From Thermoplasmata archaeon (GTDB lineage: Archaea > Thermoplasmatota > Thermoplasmata > Lutacidiplasmatales > UBA184): a stretch of DNA of 64,000 nt. How positions within the stretch are numbered: the first letter of the stretch is position 1; the number at the start of each line of letters is the position of its first letter. This document shows, piece by piece, positions 38,716 through 46,899 of this stretch. The stretch is taken from assembly GCA_022750055.1 (NCBI GenBank), contig JAKIWL010000001.1, positions 310,001 to 374,000 on the forward strand, in the 5' to 3' direction. A model generated the notes under the pieces. The model worked only from the letters and a program-made list of their open reading frames with translations. It had not been told where the DNA came from and searched no databases. Made by a program: the position numbers and the translations under genes.

Positions 38716-40103
38716 CCGGCCCGGGCGGCCCGGATCGCCTGGTCGAGGACCTCGATCCCCTGGTCGATCTCGGCGTCTGTGATCACGAGGGGCGGGATGT
38801 ATCGGATGGCCGACTTCCCGCACGGCAGGACGAGCAGCCCGTGCTTGACCGCCGAGTCGATGACGCGGTCCCGGAAGGCGACCGCGGGCGAGCGGGCCTT
38901 GTCCGCCTCGACGAACTCCGTGGCCACCATCAGACCGAGTCCCCGAACGTCCCCGATCTCGGGGTTCGTCTCGGCGAGCTCGCGCAGCCGGGCCATGAGG
39001 TGGGCGCCGCGGTCTCGCGCGGCGCCGATGAGCTTCTCGCGCTCGATCACGTCGAGCGTCGCAAGGGCGCTCGCGACCGAGACGAGATTGCCCCCGAACG
39101 TGTTCGAGTGAGCTCCGGGGTAGGTGTAGTCGAGCTCCTTGCGGAACACGATCGCGCCGATGGGCAGCCCCCCGCCCAGCGCCTTCGCCGTGGCCACGAT
39201 GTCCGGGATGATGCCATGATGCTCGACCGCGAACCACTTGCCCGTTCGCCCGATCCCGGCCTGGACCTCGTCATCGATGAACAGGATCCCGTGCTCGTCG
39301 AGGATGGTCTTGATCGCCTGATGCCAGCCCTTGGGCGGGACGATGTAGCCCCCTTCGCCCAGGACCGGCTCGGCGATGAACGCGGCCACGTCCTCCGGTG
39401 GGATCGACGTCTCGAAGTAGAGCTCCTTGAGGATCTTCGCGCAGTAGACATCACAGCTCGGGTATTCGAGCTGGTAGGGGCAGCGGTAACAGTACGGCGC
39501 CGGGATGTGGTGGCCCCCTCCGGCGAACGCATCGAACCGGCGGCGCTGGCTCGGCTTCGACGCGGTCATGGTGAGCGCCCCCATCGACCGACCGTGGAAG
39601 CCCCCGAGGAGCCCGACGACGATCGGCCGCTGTCGGTTCCACTTCGCGATCTTGAGTGCGGCCTCGACGCTCTCGGTCCCGCTGTTCGTGAAGAAGACCT
39701 TCTTGTCGTGCTTCCCCGGGGTGATCTCGGTCAGGCGGGCGGCGAGCCGGTTCTGGGACTCGTAGTAGTAGTCGGTGCCGGCGAAGTGCATGAGCTTCGC
39801 GGCCTGGGCCTGGACCGCCCGAACGATGTCCGGGTGGCAGTGTCCGGTGTTGACGACGCCCACGCCGCTCGTGAAATCGAGGATCCGGTTCCCGTCGACG
39901 TCGGTGATCCAGACGCCCCGGGCGCTCGCAGCGGCGACGGGGGAGGTCTTGGTCCCCGTCATCAGGAGCCGGGTGTCCTCCTCGATGATCGGACGTGCCT
40001 TCGGTCCCGGTATCGGGATCCGGACGTCGACCTGTTCCGATTCGGTGGTTCGGGAGTTTGGGAGCGGGATGGACGCGCGTGGCTTCGGGCGAACCTCACT
40101 CAT
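38712..40103 (-). CDS. class III PLP-dependent aminotransferase or amino-acid racemase
   Basis: 463 residues from the ATG at 40103, which has a TATA-like patch 34 bases upstream (40132-40142, minus strand). The PLP fold is clear: TNSGTESVEAALKIA, the Asp in FIDDEVQAGIGRTG, and the Schiff-base Lys in TAKALGGGLPIGAIVF. A Cys-rich insertion (YCYRCPYQLEYPSCDVYCAK) resembles archaeal broad-specificity amino-acid racemases/4-aminobutyrate aminotransferases. Either function is possible. It is co-transcribed with the zinc dehydrogenase. The frame continues upstream to 40637 but that part is noncoding/antisense to 40190-41179. Confidence 0.9.
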   Translation of the reverse strand: MSEVRPKPRASIPLPNSRTTESEQVDVRIPIPGPKARPIIEEDTRLLMTGTKTSPVAAASARGVWITDVDGNRILDFTSGVGVVNTGHCHPDIVRAVQAQAAKLMHFAGTDYYYESQNRLAARLTEITPGKHDKKVFFTNSGTESVEAALKIAKWNRQRPIVVGLLGGFHGRSMGALTMTASKPSQRRRFDAFAGGGHHIPAPYCYRCPYQLEYPSCDVYCAKILKELYFETSIPPEDVAAFIAEPVLGEGGYIVPPKGWHQAIKTILDEHGILFIDDEVQAGIGRTGKWFAVEHHGIIPDIVATAKALGGGLPIGAIVFRKELDYTYPGAHSNTFGGNLVSVASALATLDVIEREKLIGAARDRGAHLMARLRELAETNPEIGDVRGLGLMVATEFVEADKARSPAVAFRDRVIDSAVKHGLLVLPCGKSAIRYIPPLVITDAEIDQGIEVLDQAIRAARAG

Positions 40104-40131
40104 GGTGCTCTTCGGACCGAGAGAGCGCACC

Positions 40132-40142
40132 GTTTGATAAGC
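40132..40142 (-). promoter_or_regulatory. TATA-like box of the class III aminotransferase
   Basis: On the minus strand the patch reads gcttatcaaac, about 34 bases before the ATG at 40103. Confidence 0.5.
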
Positions 40143-40189
40143 ATTCACGCCGCGTGAAGACCGAATCCGCCGACGATGTCCGATTTCGG

Positions 40190-41179
40190 CTAGTGGTCGG
40201 GGCGCAGTCGAAGATAGGCATCGAGGTCGTCCGGAAAACTGCGTCTTGTGAGGGTCAGCCGTAGCCCGCTCGCGTCGCCGAAGTACGAGCCCGGGCAAAC
40301 GAGCACGCCGGATTTGAGCATCCGTCGGGCGAGGCGGTCGCCGTTCCACCCTCCCCCTCCCCGGTCGAACCAAACGGGGCTGACCAGGTCCGCAACGCCC
40401 TCGACGTGTCTCCTCAAGTAGCGGGCGTTGGCGCGCAGGATTCCCCGCGCCTCCCCTAGGATCTCGGAACGATGAGCGAGGATCGCGAGCGCACCGGAGA
40501 CCGAGGCGGGGGGCAATCGGTCGAGCAAGAGTCCGTGGAGGCGAGCGAAGGGCTCGACCCGATCGGCCGGGGCGATCCCGTACCCGACCCGAAGGTCGTC
40601 CGCCCCGTAGACCTTCGTGAAGCTTCCGGTCAGCCACAGGTTGGAGAGCCCGGCTCGTGTCACGGCCGGGTCCCCACTGAACTCTCGGAACGTCTGATCG
40701 ACGAGCACGGGCCGTCGGCGTTCCGTCTGGGCCCGGATCTCGTCGATCGGGACACGCGTGCCGAGCGGATTGCGGGGGCTCGACAACGCGCTCGCGTCAG
40801 CTTTCTCCGCCCGCGAGGAGGTCCGGAACCCTACCTCGACGGCCGCATCGCGGATCGGAGGATACTCCGGAACCGGCGTGAACAGGCGGGGTCGGGCGTT
40901 CCCGGTACGGGCGGTCCGGGCCAGGTACAGGAGCACGAGCGCATTCGCTTCGGTCGCCCCATGGGTGAGGAAAACCCGTTCGGGTCGTACTCCGTGCAGT
41001 CGCGCGAGGCCGGCCTTGAGCGCCTCCACGTCCGGGGGTTTCACCGTCTCCAACGCGCGCGAAAGCGTGCGCAGCGAATCCTTCATCCCGCTGATGGCAA
41101 GATTGTGCGGGGCGTCGGCATGATCGAGGACCCAGTCCGCGAGCGGGAACGACACGGCGCCCGGGAGCCCTACGGTCAC
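40190..41179 (-). CDS. fold-type I PLP-dependent aminotransferase
   Basis: About 329 residues from the GTG at 41179. Relevant motifs are LTHGATEANALVLLYLAR (PLP phosphate-binding region), SSPRNPLGTRVP (Asn-Pro segment that holds PLP) and LTGSFTKVYGADDLRVGYG with the Schiff-base Lys and Arg. It is closest to histidinol-phosphate/aspartate aminotransferases but shorter at the N-terminus. The frame extends upstream to 41398, but that extension is low-complexity and overlaps the start of the divergent HNH gene, so the GTG at 41179 was chosen. Substrate unknown. Confidence 0.8.
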   Translation of the reverse strand: MTVGLPGAVSFPLADWVLDHADAPHNLAISGMKDSLRTLSRALETVKPPDVEALKAGLARLHGVRPERVFLTHGATEANALVLLYLARTARTGNARPRLFTPVPEYPPIRDAAVEVGFRTSSRAEKADASALSSPRNPLGTRVPIDEIRAQTERRRPVLVDQTFREFSGDPAVTRAGLSNLWLTGSFTKVYGADDLRVGYGIAPADRVEPFARLHGLLLDRLPPASVSGALAILAHRSEILGEARGILRANARYLRRHVEGVADLVSPVWFDRGGGGWNGDRLARRMLKSGVLVCPGSYFGDASGLRLTLTRRSFPDDLDAYLRLRPDH

Positions 41180-41400
41180 AAAGGGACGCTGGTCGCGCGC
41201 GCAACGTTTCCCGAGGTTTCCGTCCGTTGCTGCCCTGGAAGAGCGCGCACCCTCCCATCCGGCAGGACCGGTGGAATCGCGTTCGACGAAGGCGACCGTA
41301 CGTCGCACACGCCTGGGCGGGTCCGCCCCGCTTCCCTTCGAAGGAAACGTTGAAGGCCCGGCGGGAGGGAGCGTGGCTCGGCGGTGGCGCCGAGTCATCG

Positions 41401-41868
41401 ATGTCGTGGGAGGCTGCGCCCAAGCGAAGGATCGTTCGGGATTCCGAGGGGTGGTTCTCGGACGGCAGTCGTAAGAAGACCGAGGCCCGCCGTGCGCACC
41501 GGTGCGTGGAATGTCGAGCGCCGCTTTCGACGGGGCGAAGCCCGTACTGCGGCCGGGTCTGTCAGTGGCGGTTCCGAGGGAGGTACTTCTGGGATGCCGC
41601 CCGAACCTACGTGATCCACCGCGATCGGTTCACCTGTCAACACTGCCGAATCCGCCGTCGGGTCCGGGAACTCGATGTCGACCATATCGTCGAGATCGCT
41701 CGCGGTGGGCCCTCCCTATCCTACGAGAACCTCCAAACGCTCTGCCGCCCATGCCATCAGGCCAAGACACGCCGTTTTCTGAGGGCGCGCGGCTCCCGCG
41801 ACCGCTCGATCCCGCCCCTCTCCGCCGACCTTCCGACCGAGCCAACGCCCGAGTGGTTTCCGGCCTGA
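41401..41868 (+). CDS. HNH endonuclease with zinc knuckle
   Basis: About 155 residues from the ATG at 41401. A first Cys cluster (HRCVECRAPL then SPYCGRVCQWRF) forms a zinc site; the HNH motif follows as CQHCRIRRRVRELDVDHIVEIARGG with NLQTLCRPCHQAKT completing the His-Asn-His and the CxxC pair. HNH proteins nick or cut DNA and occur in repair, restriction and homing. It is not obviously inside a mobile element, so a repair or housekeeping role is possible. The long frame upstream to 41227 adds a non-native Arg-rich stretch. Confidence 0.85.
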   Translation: MSWEAAPKRRIVRDSEGWFSDGSRKKTEARRAHRCVECRAPLSTGRSPYCGRVCQWRFRGRYFWDAARTYVIHRDRFTCQHCRIRRRVRELDVDHIVEIARGGPSLSYENLQTLCRPCHQAKTRRFLRARGSRDRSIPPLSADLPTEPTPEWFPA

Positions 41869-41957
41869 ACCGTGTCCCGGAGTCCGCCCTCGCCCGGGCG
41901 ATTCGCAAGGCCCGAACCCTCACTCCCGAGGTCCCGGCTCGAAGCCCTGGAACCCGT

Positions 41958-41967
41958 GCTTATGTAG
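41958..41967 (+). promoter_or_regulatory. TATA-like box of the Kelch-type gene
   Basis: gcttatgtag is the AT-rich patch about 38 bases before the ATG at 42000; a purine-rich taggaggg at 41981-41988 may be a ribosome-binding site. Confidence 0.45.
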
Positions 41968-41999
41968 CCCCCCGATGTCCTAGGAGGGATACTCCCACT

Positions 42000-44702
42000 A
42001 TGCGCATCCACTCTCGGGGGCGGTCCCTCCTGTTCGCACTGGTCGCGGCGACGGCGGCCCTGATGGCCCTGCCGTTCGTCCATGCCCCTCTCGCATCCAA
42101 CGCTCCTGCACCCACGCCAGCATCGCACGCCCTTCCGAGCTCGATCGATCCCGTTCGACCGGCGGTGACCGTCTCCTCCCACTCGCCGGTTACGACCTCC
42201 CACGGTGTCCCCGTGACGATCGCCCATTACCGGGGAGCGCCCGGGCCGAGGTTTGGAGGAGCCCACTCGAGTCCTGCTTCGGGTCCGACTAGCCTCGCGG
42301 TCAAGAAGAAACCGCCCGCCTACGATTGGTCGTCCGCCTACATCTTCTACGGGCCCCCTCCGCCATCGGCCGACCTCCTGCTGGGCGAGGGGGCGGGGCT
42401 GGTGACGGACAACGCGCTCAATCGGACCGTCATGTTCGGCGGTCTAGGTCGAGGAGGGCTGAGCAATGTGACGTGGATCTACGGATACGCGTACAACGCG
42501 AGCGCTCCGGAGAATTCCGTCGAGTACGGCGGCTTCACCAACTCCACGAGCTTCCCGTCGTCGCGGACGAACGCCTCGTTCGGGGTCGACCAGGCCGACG
42601 GGGTGGCGGTGCTCTTCGGGGGCCTGACGAGCCTGCAGGATCAGACCACGGGCAACGATACCTGGCTGTACTATTTCGCGAATGACACCTGGGTCAACAT
42701 CACTCGGCCGAACGGCCCTCCGCCACGCGAGGAGGCTGCCTTCTCGGTCGACCAAAAGGATGGGGTCGGACTTCTCTTCGGAGGGATCGCCCCGGCCTAC
42801 ACGTCCCGAGGATCGACCGGGACGGTGATCTGGAAGGACACCTGGGAGTTCTCCTTCGCCACCAGTCGGTGGACCGAGATCACCTCGTCGACCACGCCGA
42901 CCGATCGGTTCGGGGCTTCGATGGTATGGGATTCGGTCTCGAACGAGTTCCTGCTGGTCGGAGGCTGCTCGTTCTCCTGCTCGATGGACGCCTGGGGGTT
43001 CGCTCCGGGGACCGGCACGTGGAGCTCGATCTCCGAGAGCGGCGACACGCCGCCCGCCCGCGCCGGGGCCTCGTTCGCCTGGGACCCGGGCGGTGGACAG
43101 GCGATCCTCTACGGGGGGTATTCCTTCGACCCGAACGGAAGCCAGCTCGTCTACTCCGATGCCTATGAGTTCCTCTCGAGCGGCCAGTGGATCCGATTCC
43201 TTCCCTCGGCGCCGGGGCCCCCCCCGCTCTACCAACCCGGTCCGATCTTCGATGCCTCGACCACGTGGTCGAACTTTCCCGGGTGCAACGCCATGTGGAT
43301 CATGGGCGGGAACCCGTCGCTCCAGGGTCCGCCGCAGTTCGTCTACGTTATCCAGCCCACGAACGACACCCCGGCCTGGCAGTGCTGGTCCTTCCTCAAT
43401 CAGGTTCAGGGGCCCCCAGGCGCTCCTCCTCCCTGTTCCCGGCAATCCCAGCTCGTGGTGACGGTCGAGAGCTCCGTCGGGAGCGCGCCGATCCCCAATG
43501 CGATCGTGGAGATCTCCGGCCAGTGCCTCCCTGCCACCCAGCGCACGGGCCTGGACGGAAGCACTCAGTTCACGACGAACACCCCCGACAACATCTCGAT
43601 CAACGTGTCGGCCGCCAACTTCCACGGCCACCAGCTGAACTACAACTACACGTACACGAACACCTCCGCGAACACCTCCCACGAGCTCATCCGCTACGTC
43701 CTGGTCACGCTGGTGCCGTATCCCTCGCTCAACGTTCAGGTGTTCGGCAATACGGGCGCCACGTTCTACGTTCCGGTACCCGGGGCGTCGGTCACGATCG
43801 ACAACTTCACCGTGGTCGCCGTGACGGGACGATCCGGCTGGGGCAACGACTCGGCGGTGGCTCAGTTCAACCAGACGGCGATCGTCAGCGCCTCGGCGAC
43901 CAACTACTCGACGTCGTGGAAATCGGTGTTCATCCCCTACGCGGGAGAGCTGAACGTGACCCTCGTCCTCCTGCGAGCGGGCGCGCTCACCGTGTCCGTC
44001 CGGGACTCGCGTAGCGGGGTCCCCATCCCGGGGGCGACCGGGGTGGTCACGCGGATCGATCCGGGGCTCCCGGCGCCGTTCCACTACGTGACGAACTCGC
44101 TCGGCCAGTACACCACGCAACTTCGGATGGGAAACTACTCGGCGAACGCCGCGGCGATCGGATACCTGACGAACGTCTCCGGGGGCTACGCGTTCCTACC
44201 TTGGATCACGGGCGCCACGATCACGATCCGCCTCGAACCGGCGTACGGGACCAACGAGTCCGTCCGGCTCGTCGATTCGATCTCGGGCGCGGCCATCGCA
44301 GGTGGCACGGTGACGTTCGGGGAGTACCGGCCGATCCGAACAAACGCAGCGGGTTGGGCGAACGGCACGGACCTGTTGCCACCGGGGCGTGCTCTCGTCC
44401 TCGGGCTCGCGACGGGCTACCTTCCCAATTCGACGATCGTGGTCCTCGGGTACAATACCGTCCTGCCTCCGGTGACGCTGCGGTTGCACCCCTCTTGCTT
44501 GACCGGTTGTCCGCTCGGTGGGAACGGGGCCGGAGCCGGTGGGTCTCCCTTCCTCCCCGTCGGTGGGTCCGCACTCCTCCTGTTGTTGACCGCCCCGGCC
44601 ATCCTCGTCATCATTGGCACCCTCTACGCCCTCGCCATCGGCGCGCGCACGGGCGGCCGGGGCCGACGGGCCCGGGGTCGCCCGTCGTCCGACGCGACCT
44701 AG
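42000..44702 (+). CDS. large Kelch-type surface protein with C-terminal membrane anchor
   Basis: About 900 residues. A signal peptide (SLLFALVAATAALMALPFVHA) leads into a Thr/Pro-rich linker. From about 100 to 420 Kelch-like blades repeat (VMFGGLGRGGLSNVTWIY, AVLFGGLTSLQDQTTGNDTWLYY, GLLFGGIAP, LVGGCSFSCSMDAWGF, AILYGGYSFDP). Residues about 450-850 contain carboxypeptidase-regulatory-like beta sandwiches (PGASVTIDNFTVVAV, PIPGATGVVTR). A single helix near the end (GGSALLLLLTAPAILVIIGTLYALAI, stated in parts) is followed by an Arg-rich tail. Many NxS/T sites suggest glycosylation. It should be an outward-facing adhesion or cell-envelope protein. The frame extends upstream through the HNH gene but the ATG at 42000 follows a TATA box. 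Confidence 0.85.
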   Translation: MRIHSRGRSLLFALVAATAALMALPFVHAPLASNAPAPTPASHALPSSIDPVRPAVTVSSHSPVTTSHGVPVTIAHYRGAPGPRFGGAHSSPASGPTSLAVKKKPPAYDWSSAYIFYGPPPPSADLLLGEGAGLVTDNALNRTVMFGGLGRGGLSNVTWIYGYAYNASAPENSVEYGGFTNSTSFPSSRTNASFGVDQADGVAVLFGGLTSLQDQTTGNDTWLYYFANDTWVNITRPNGPPPREEAAFSVDQKDGVGLLFGGIAPAYTSRGSTGTVIWKDTWEFSFATSRWTEITSSTTPTDRFGASMVWDSVSNEFLLVGGCSFSCSMDAWGFAPGTGTWSSISESGDTPPARAGASFAWDPGGGQAILYGGYSFDPNGSQLVYSDAYEFLSSGQWIRFLPSAPGPPPLYQPGPIFDASTTWSNFPGCNAMWIMGGNPSLQGPPQFVYVIQPTNDTPAWQCWSFLNQVQGPPGAPPPCSRQSQLVVTVESSVGSAPIPNAIVEISGQCLPATQRTGLDGSTQFTTNTPDNISINVSAANFHGHQLNYNYTYTNTSANTSHELIRYVLVTLVPYPSLNVQVFGNTGATFYVPVPGASVTIDNFTVVAVTGRSGWGNDSAVAQFNQTAIVSASATNYSTSWKSVFIPYAGELNVTLVLLRAGALTVSVRDSRSGVPIPGATGVVTRIDPGLPAPFHYVTNSLGQYTTQLRMGNYSANAAAIGYLTNVSGGYAFLPWITGATITIRLEPAYGTNESVRLVDSISGAAIAGGTVTFGEYRPIRTNAAGWANGTDLLPPGRALVLGLATGYLPNSTIVVLGYNTVLPPVTLRLHPSCLTGCPLGGNGAGAGGSPFLPVGGSALLLLLTAPAILVIIGTLYALAIGARTGGRGRRARGRPSSDAT

Positions 44703-44726
44703 GGCGAGGGGATGGGAACGGGGCGG

Positions 44727-44737
44727 AAGTTTAAGCC
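44727..44737 (+). promoter_or_regulatory. TATA-like box of the MoxR/DUF58 operon
   Basis: aagtttaagcc is AT-rich within GC-rich DNA and lies 66 bases before the ATG at 44798; a purine-rich ggagg at 44786-44790 may aid translation. Confidence 0.45.
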
Positions 44738-44797
44738 TCGGCCCCGGATGGGGCCGCCGGCCATGACCCGCTCCGGAACGAAGGGAGGAGCCGCCCC

Positions 44798-45262
44798 ATG
44801 AATCCCTGGTGGCGCAAGCCGCAGCCGGTCTCTCGGGAGATCGTCGAGCAGATCACGGCCGTCGAGATCCCTGTGATCACGGAGGTCAACCGGCGGCTGG
44901 CCAAGGGGGACTACGGGGGCGCGATCCGATTTGCCTATCCGAAGGCCGCCGAGGACCTCGCCCGGGCCTTTCAGGTATCGTTCCCGATCGGGATGACGCA
45001 CGAAGAGTTCCTGCGCACCGCCGCCCTCCCCAAGATGGGCCACCTCCCGGAGTTCTTCCAGCGGTTCTACGACCTCTATGCTCCCCTGCGCTACGGCCCA
45101 CCCGGCGCAAGGGAGGAGCCTGCGACGCTCGTTTCCCTCCTGAAGAGCATCTACGCGCCGCGCCCGATGTGGCAGCTCTACCTGCAGCCGAAGGACCTCG
45201 AGGCCCACCGCTCGAGGACCGCGGCCACCCGGGCGGACCCCGCCCCCGAGCCGGCGCCATGA
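44798..45262 (+). CDS. small protein of the MoxR/DUF58 operon (DUF4129-like)
   Basis: 154 residues, soluble, helical. The stretch FYDLYAPLRYGPPGAREEPATL followed by LLKSIYAPRPMWQ resembles the C-terminal part of DUF4129/transglutaminase-associated proteins that accompany MoxR and DUF58 genes. No membrane segment. It is the first of five genes with overlapping starts and stops (next start overlaps this stop as ATGA). Function unknown; probably part of a membrane-linked assembly system. Confidence 0.7.
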   Translation: MNPWWRKPQPVSREIVEQITAVEIPVITEVNRRLAKGDYGGAIRFAYPKAAEDLARAFQVSFPIGMTHEEFLRTAALPKMGHLPEFFQRFYDLYAPLRYGPPGAREEPATLVSLLKSIYAPRPMWQLYLQPKDLEAHRSRTAATRADPAPEPAP

Positions 45263-45774
45263 ACCTCCTCGCTCTCCTCGAGACCCCGGAGCTCGCGCTC
45301 CCGACCATCCTGCTCGCCGGATCGTTCGTGGTCTGGGCCGCAGGGAACATCCGCGACCCGGCCGTCGCCATCGTCCGCGCGACGCTCCGACCGGTCCCGG
45401 ACCGGGACCCGGTCTCCCGGGCCTACCACGCCTTCGAGTCCGGCGCGTTCACCGACGTCCTCGCCCGAGCGGCCGCCCGGCTCGACCGGTCGAGCGCGCA
45501 GCGGTTCGGGCGCCCGGCCACCCGGTTGCCGTCGACCCGATGGGGAGCGAGACGCCTCCAACCGGCCCGGGCGACGGAGGTCATCGCCCTGAGCCGATTG
45601 GCCCGCCGCATCGAGTCGATGCACGACGTTGCCCAGCGTCGGGAGGCTGGGGTGTGGCTGCGCCTCGCCTTCTGGCGTAGCCGCGCGGAGCTTCGGGCGA
45701 GGTTCCACGCCCGTCTCGTCCCGGTCCTGGATGAGGTCGCTCGCGTGTCGACTCCCGCTGGGGGACCGGCGTGA
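45259..45774 (+). CDS. membrane-anchored protein of the MoxR/DUF58 operon
   Basis: 171 residues from the ATG at 45259, which overlaps the previous stop. An N-terminal hydrophobic helix (LALPTILLAGSFVVWAAG) is followed by an Arg-rich helical cytoplasmic or extracytoplasmic part (LARRIESMHDVAQRREAGVWLRLAFWRSRAELR, given in pieces: EVIALSRLARRIESMH). No family is recognised. The stop overlaps the MoxR start (GTGA). The long upstream frame to 44809 is the shadow of the previous gene. Confidence 0.65.
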   Translation: MNLLALLETPELALPTILLAGSFVVWAAGNIRDPAVAIVRATLRPVPDRDPVSRAYHAFESGAFTDVLARAAARLDRSSAQRFGRPATRLPSTRWGARRLQPARATEVIALSRLARRIESMHDVAQRREAGVWLRLAFWRSRAELRARFHARLVPVLDEVARVSTPAGGPA

Positions 45775-46853
45775 CAGCCCCCGGCCCAGCCGTCGAGCAC
45801 GGCAAGCCTGCGGCGGCGGCCTCCGTTCCGGCCTCTCTCTCCCGACCGACGGGGATGGCGTCGAGTGCCCCGACCTTCATCGGCCCGAGCGGCCTAGCTC
45901 CCCCCGATGCTCTCCGCTCCCTCCAGGAGTCGGTCGCGCTCACGGTCATCGGCTACGAGGAGATCGTCCGCCTCCTCGCGATCGCCCTGGTCTCGGAGGG
46001 CCACGTCCTCCTCGAGGGAGCGCCGGGGATCGCGAAGACCTTCCTGGTTCGGCGCTTCGCCGACAGCCTGAGGCTCTCGTTCAAGCGGATCCAGTTCACC
46101 CCGGACATGCTCCCCTCCGACATCGTCGGAGCGGTGGTCCTAAACCCATCGTCGGGGGCGTTCGAGTACCGCCCGGGGCCGATCTTCGCGAACGTGATCC
46201 TGGCCGATGAGATCAACCGGGCCCCCCCGAAGGTGCAGTCCGCCCTCCTCGAGGCGATGCAGGAGCACCAGGTGACCGTCGACGGGGTCGCCCACCCGGT
46301 GCCGAGTCCGTTCATTGTGATCGCGACGCAGAACCCGATCGAGCAGGAGGGGACCTATCCGCTCCCCGAGGCCGAGCTCGACCGGCTCCTGTTCCGGATC
46401 CTCATCGGGTATCCGGGAGAGAACGACGAACGAACGGTTGTCAGCCAGCATTCGAAGGCCCCCGCGACCCACTTGCCCCCGCCGGCGCTCGAGGCGGCGG
46501 ACCTCGTGACGTTTCGGGACGCGGCGTTCACCATCCACCTCGCCGAGGACGTCCTCGATTACGTGGTCTCGATCATTCGCGAGACGCGCCACGACCCGAG
46601 CATCATGATCGGCGCCTCGCCCAGGGCCGGGGTCCAGTTCGCGCGCGCGGCCAAGGCGGAGGCGCTCTTCGCGGGCCGATCCTACGTCACGCCCGACGAC
46701 GTCAAGTCCGTCGCCTTCTGGGTCCTGAACCATCGGATCGCCCTCCAACCCGAGCTCGTCGCCGCGGCCTACTCCGAGGGCACCGGTGGATTGGAGCCGA
46801 TCCTTCGCAAGGTGCTGTCGGAAGGACTCGAGCGTCGAGCCGTCCCGCGATGA
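45771..46853 (+). CDS. MoxR-family AAA+ ATPase
   Basis: 360 residues from a GTG. AAA+ ATPase acting as a chaperone or metal-insertion factor for VWA-domain partners. Walker A is LLEGAPGIAKTFL, Walker B is VILADEINRAPPKVQ, sensor 1 lies in FIVIATQNPIEQEGTYPLPEAELDR (named in parts), and the arginine-finger/sensor 2 region is SPRAGVQFARAAKAEAL. The first 40 residues are Ala/Pro-rich and disordered. Couples to the DUF58 protein downstream, the normal MoxR partner. Confidence 0.93.
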   Translation: MTAPGPAVEHGKPAAAASVPASLSRPTGMASSAPTFIGPSGLAPPDALRSLQESVALTVIGYEEIVRLLAIALVSEGHVLLEGAPGIAKTFLVRRFADSLRLSFKRIQFTPDMLPSDIVGAVVLNPSSGAFEYRPGPIFANVILADEINRAPPKVQSALLEAMQEHQVTVDGVAHPVPSPFIVIATQNPIEQEGTYPLPEAELDRLLFRILIGYPGENDERTVVSQHSKAPATHLPPPALEAADLVTFRDAAFTIHLAEDVLDYVVSIIRETRHDPSIMIGASPRAGVQFARAAKAEALFAGRSYVTPDDVKSVAFWVLNHRIALQPELVAAAYSEGTGGLEPILRKVLSEGLERRAVPR

Positions 46854-46899
46854 CCGCCGGAGCCCGAGGGCGCAGGGAGCGCTCGGGAGGGCGAGGGGC

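Noticed and set aside
41502-41999. In-frame upstream extension of the Kelch-type gene
   Set aside because: It overlaps the HNH gene in another frame, lacks a signal-peptide start, and lies before the TATA-like box at 41958-41967.
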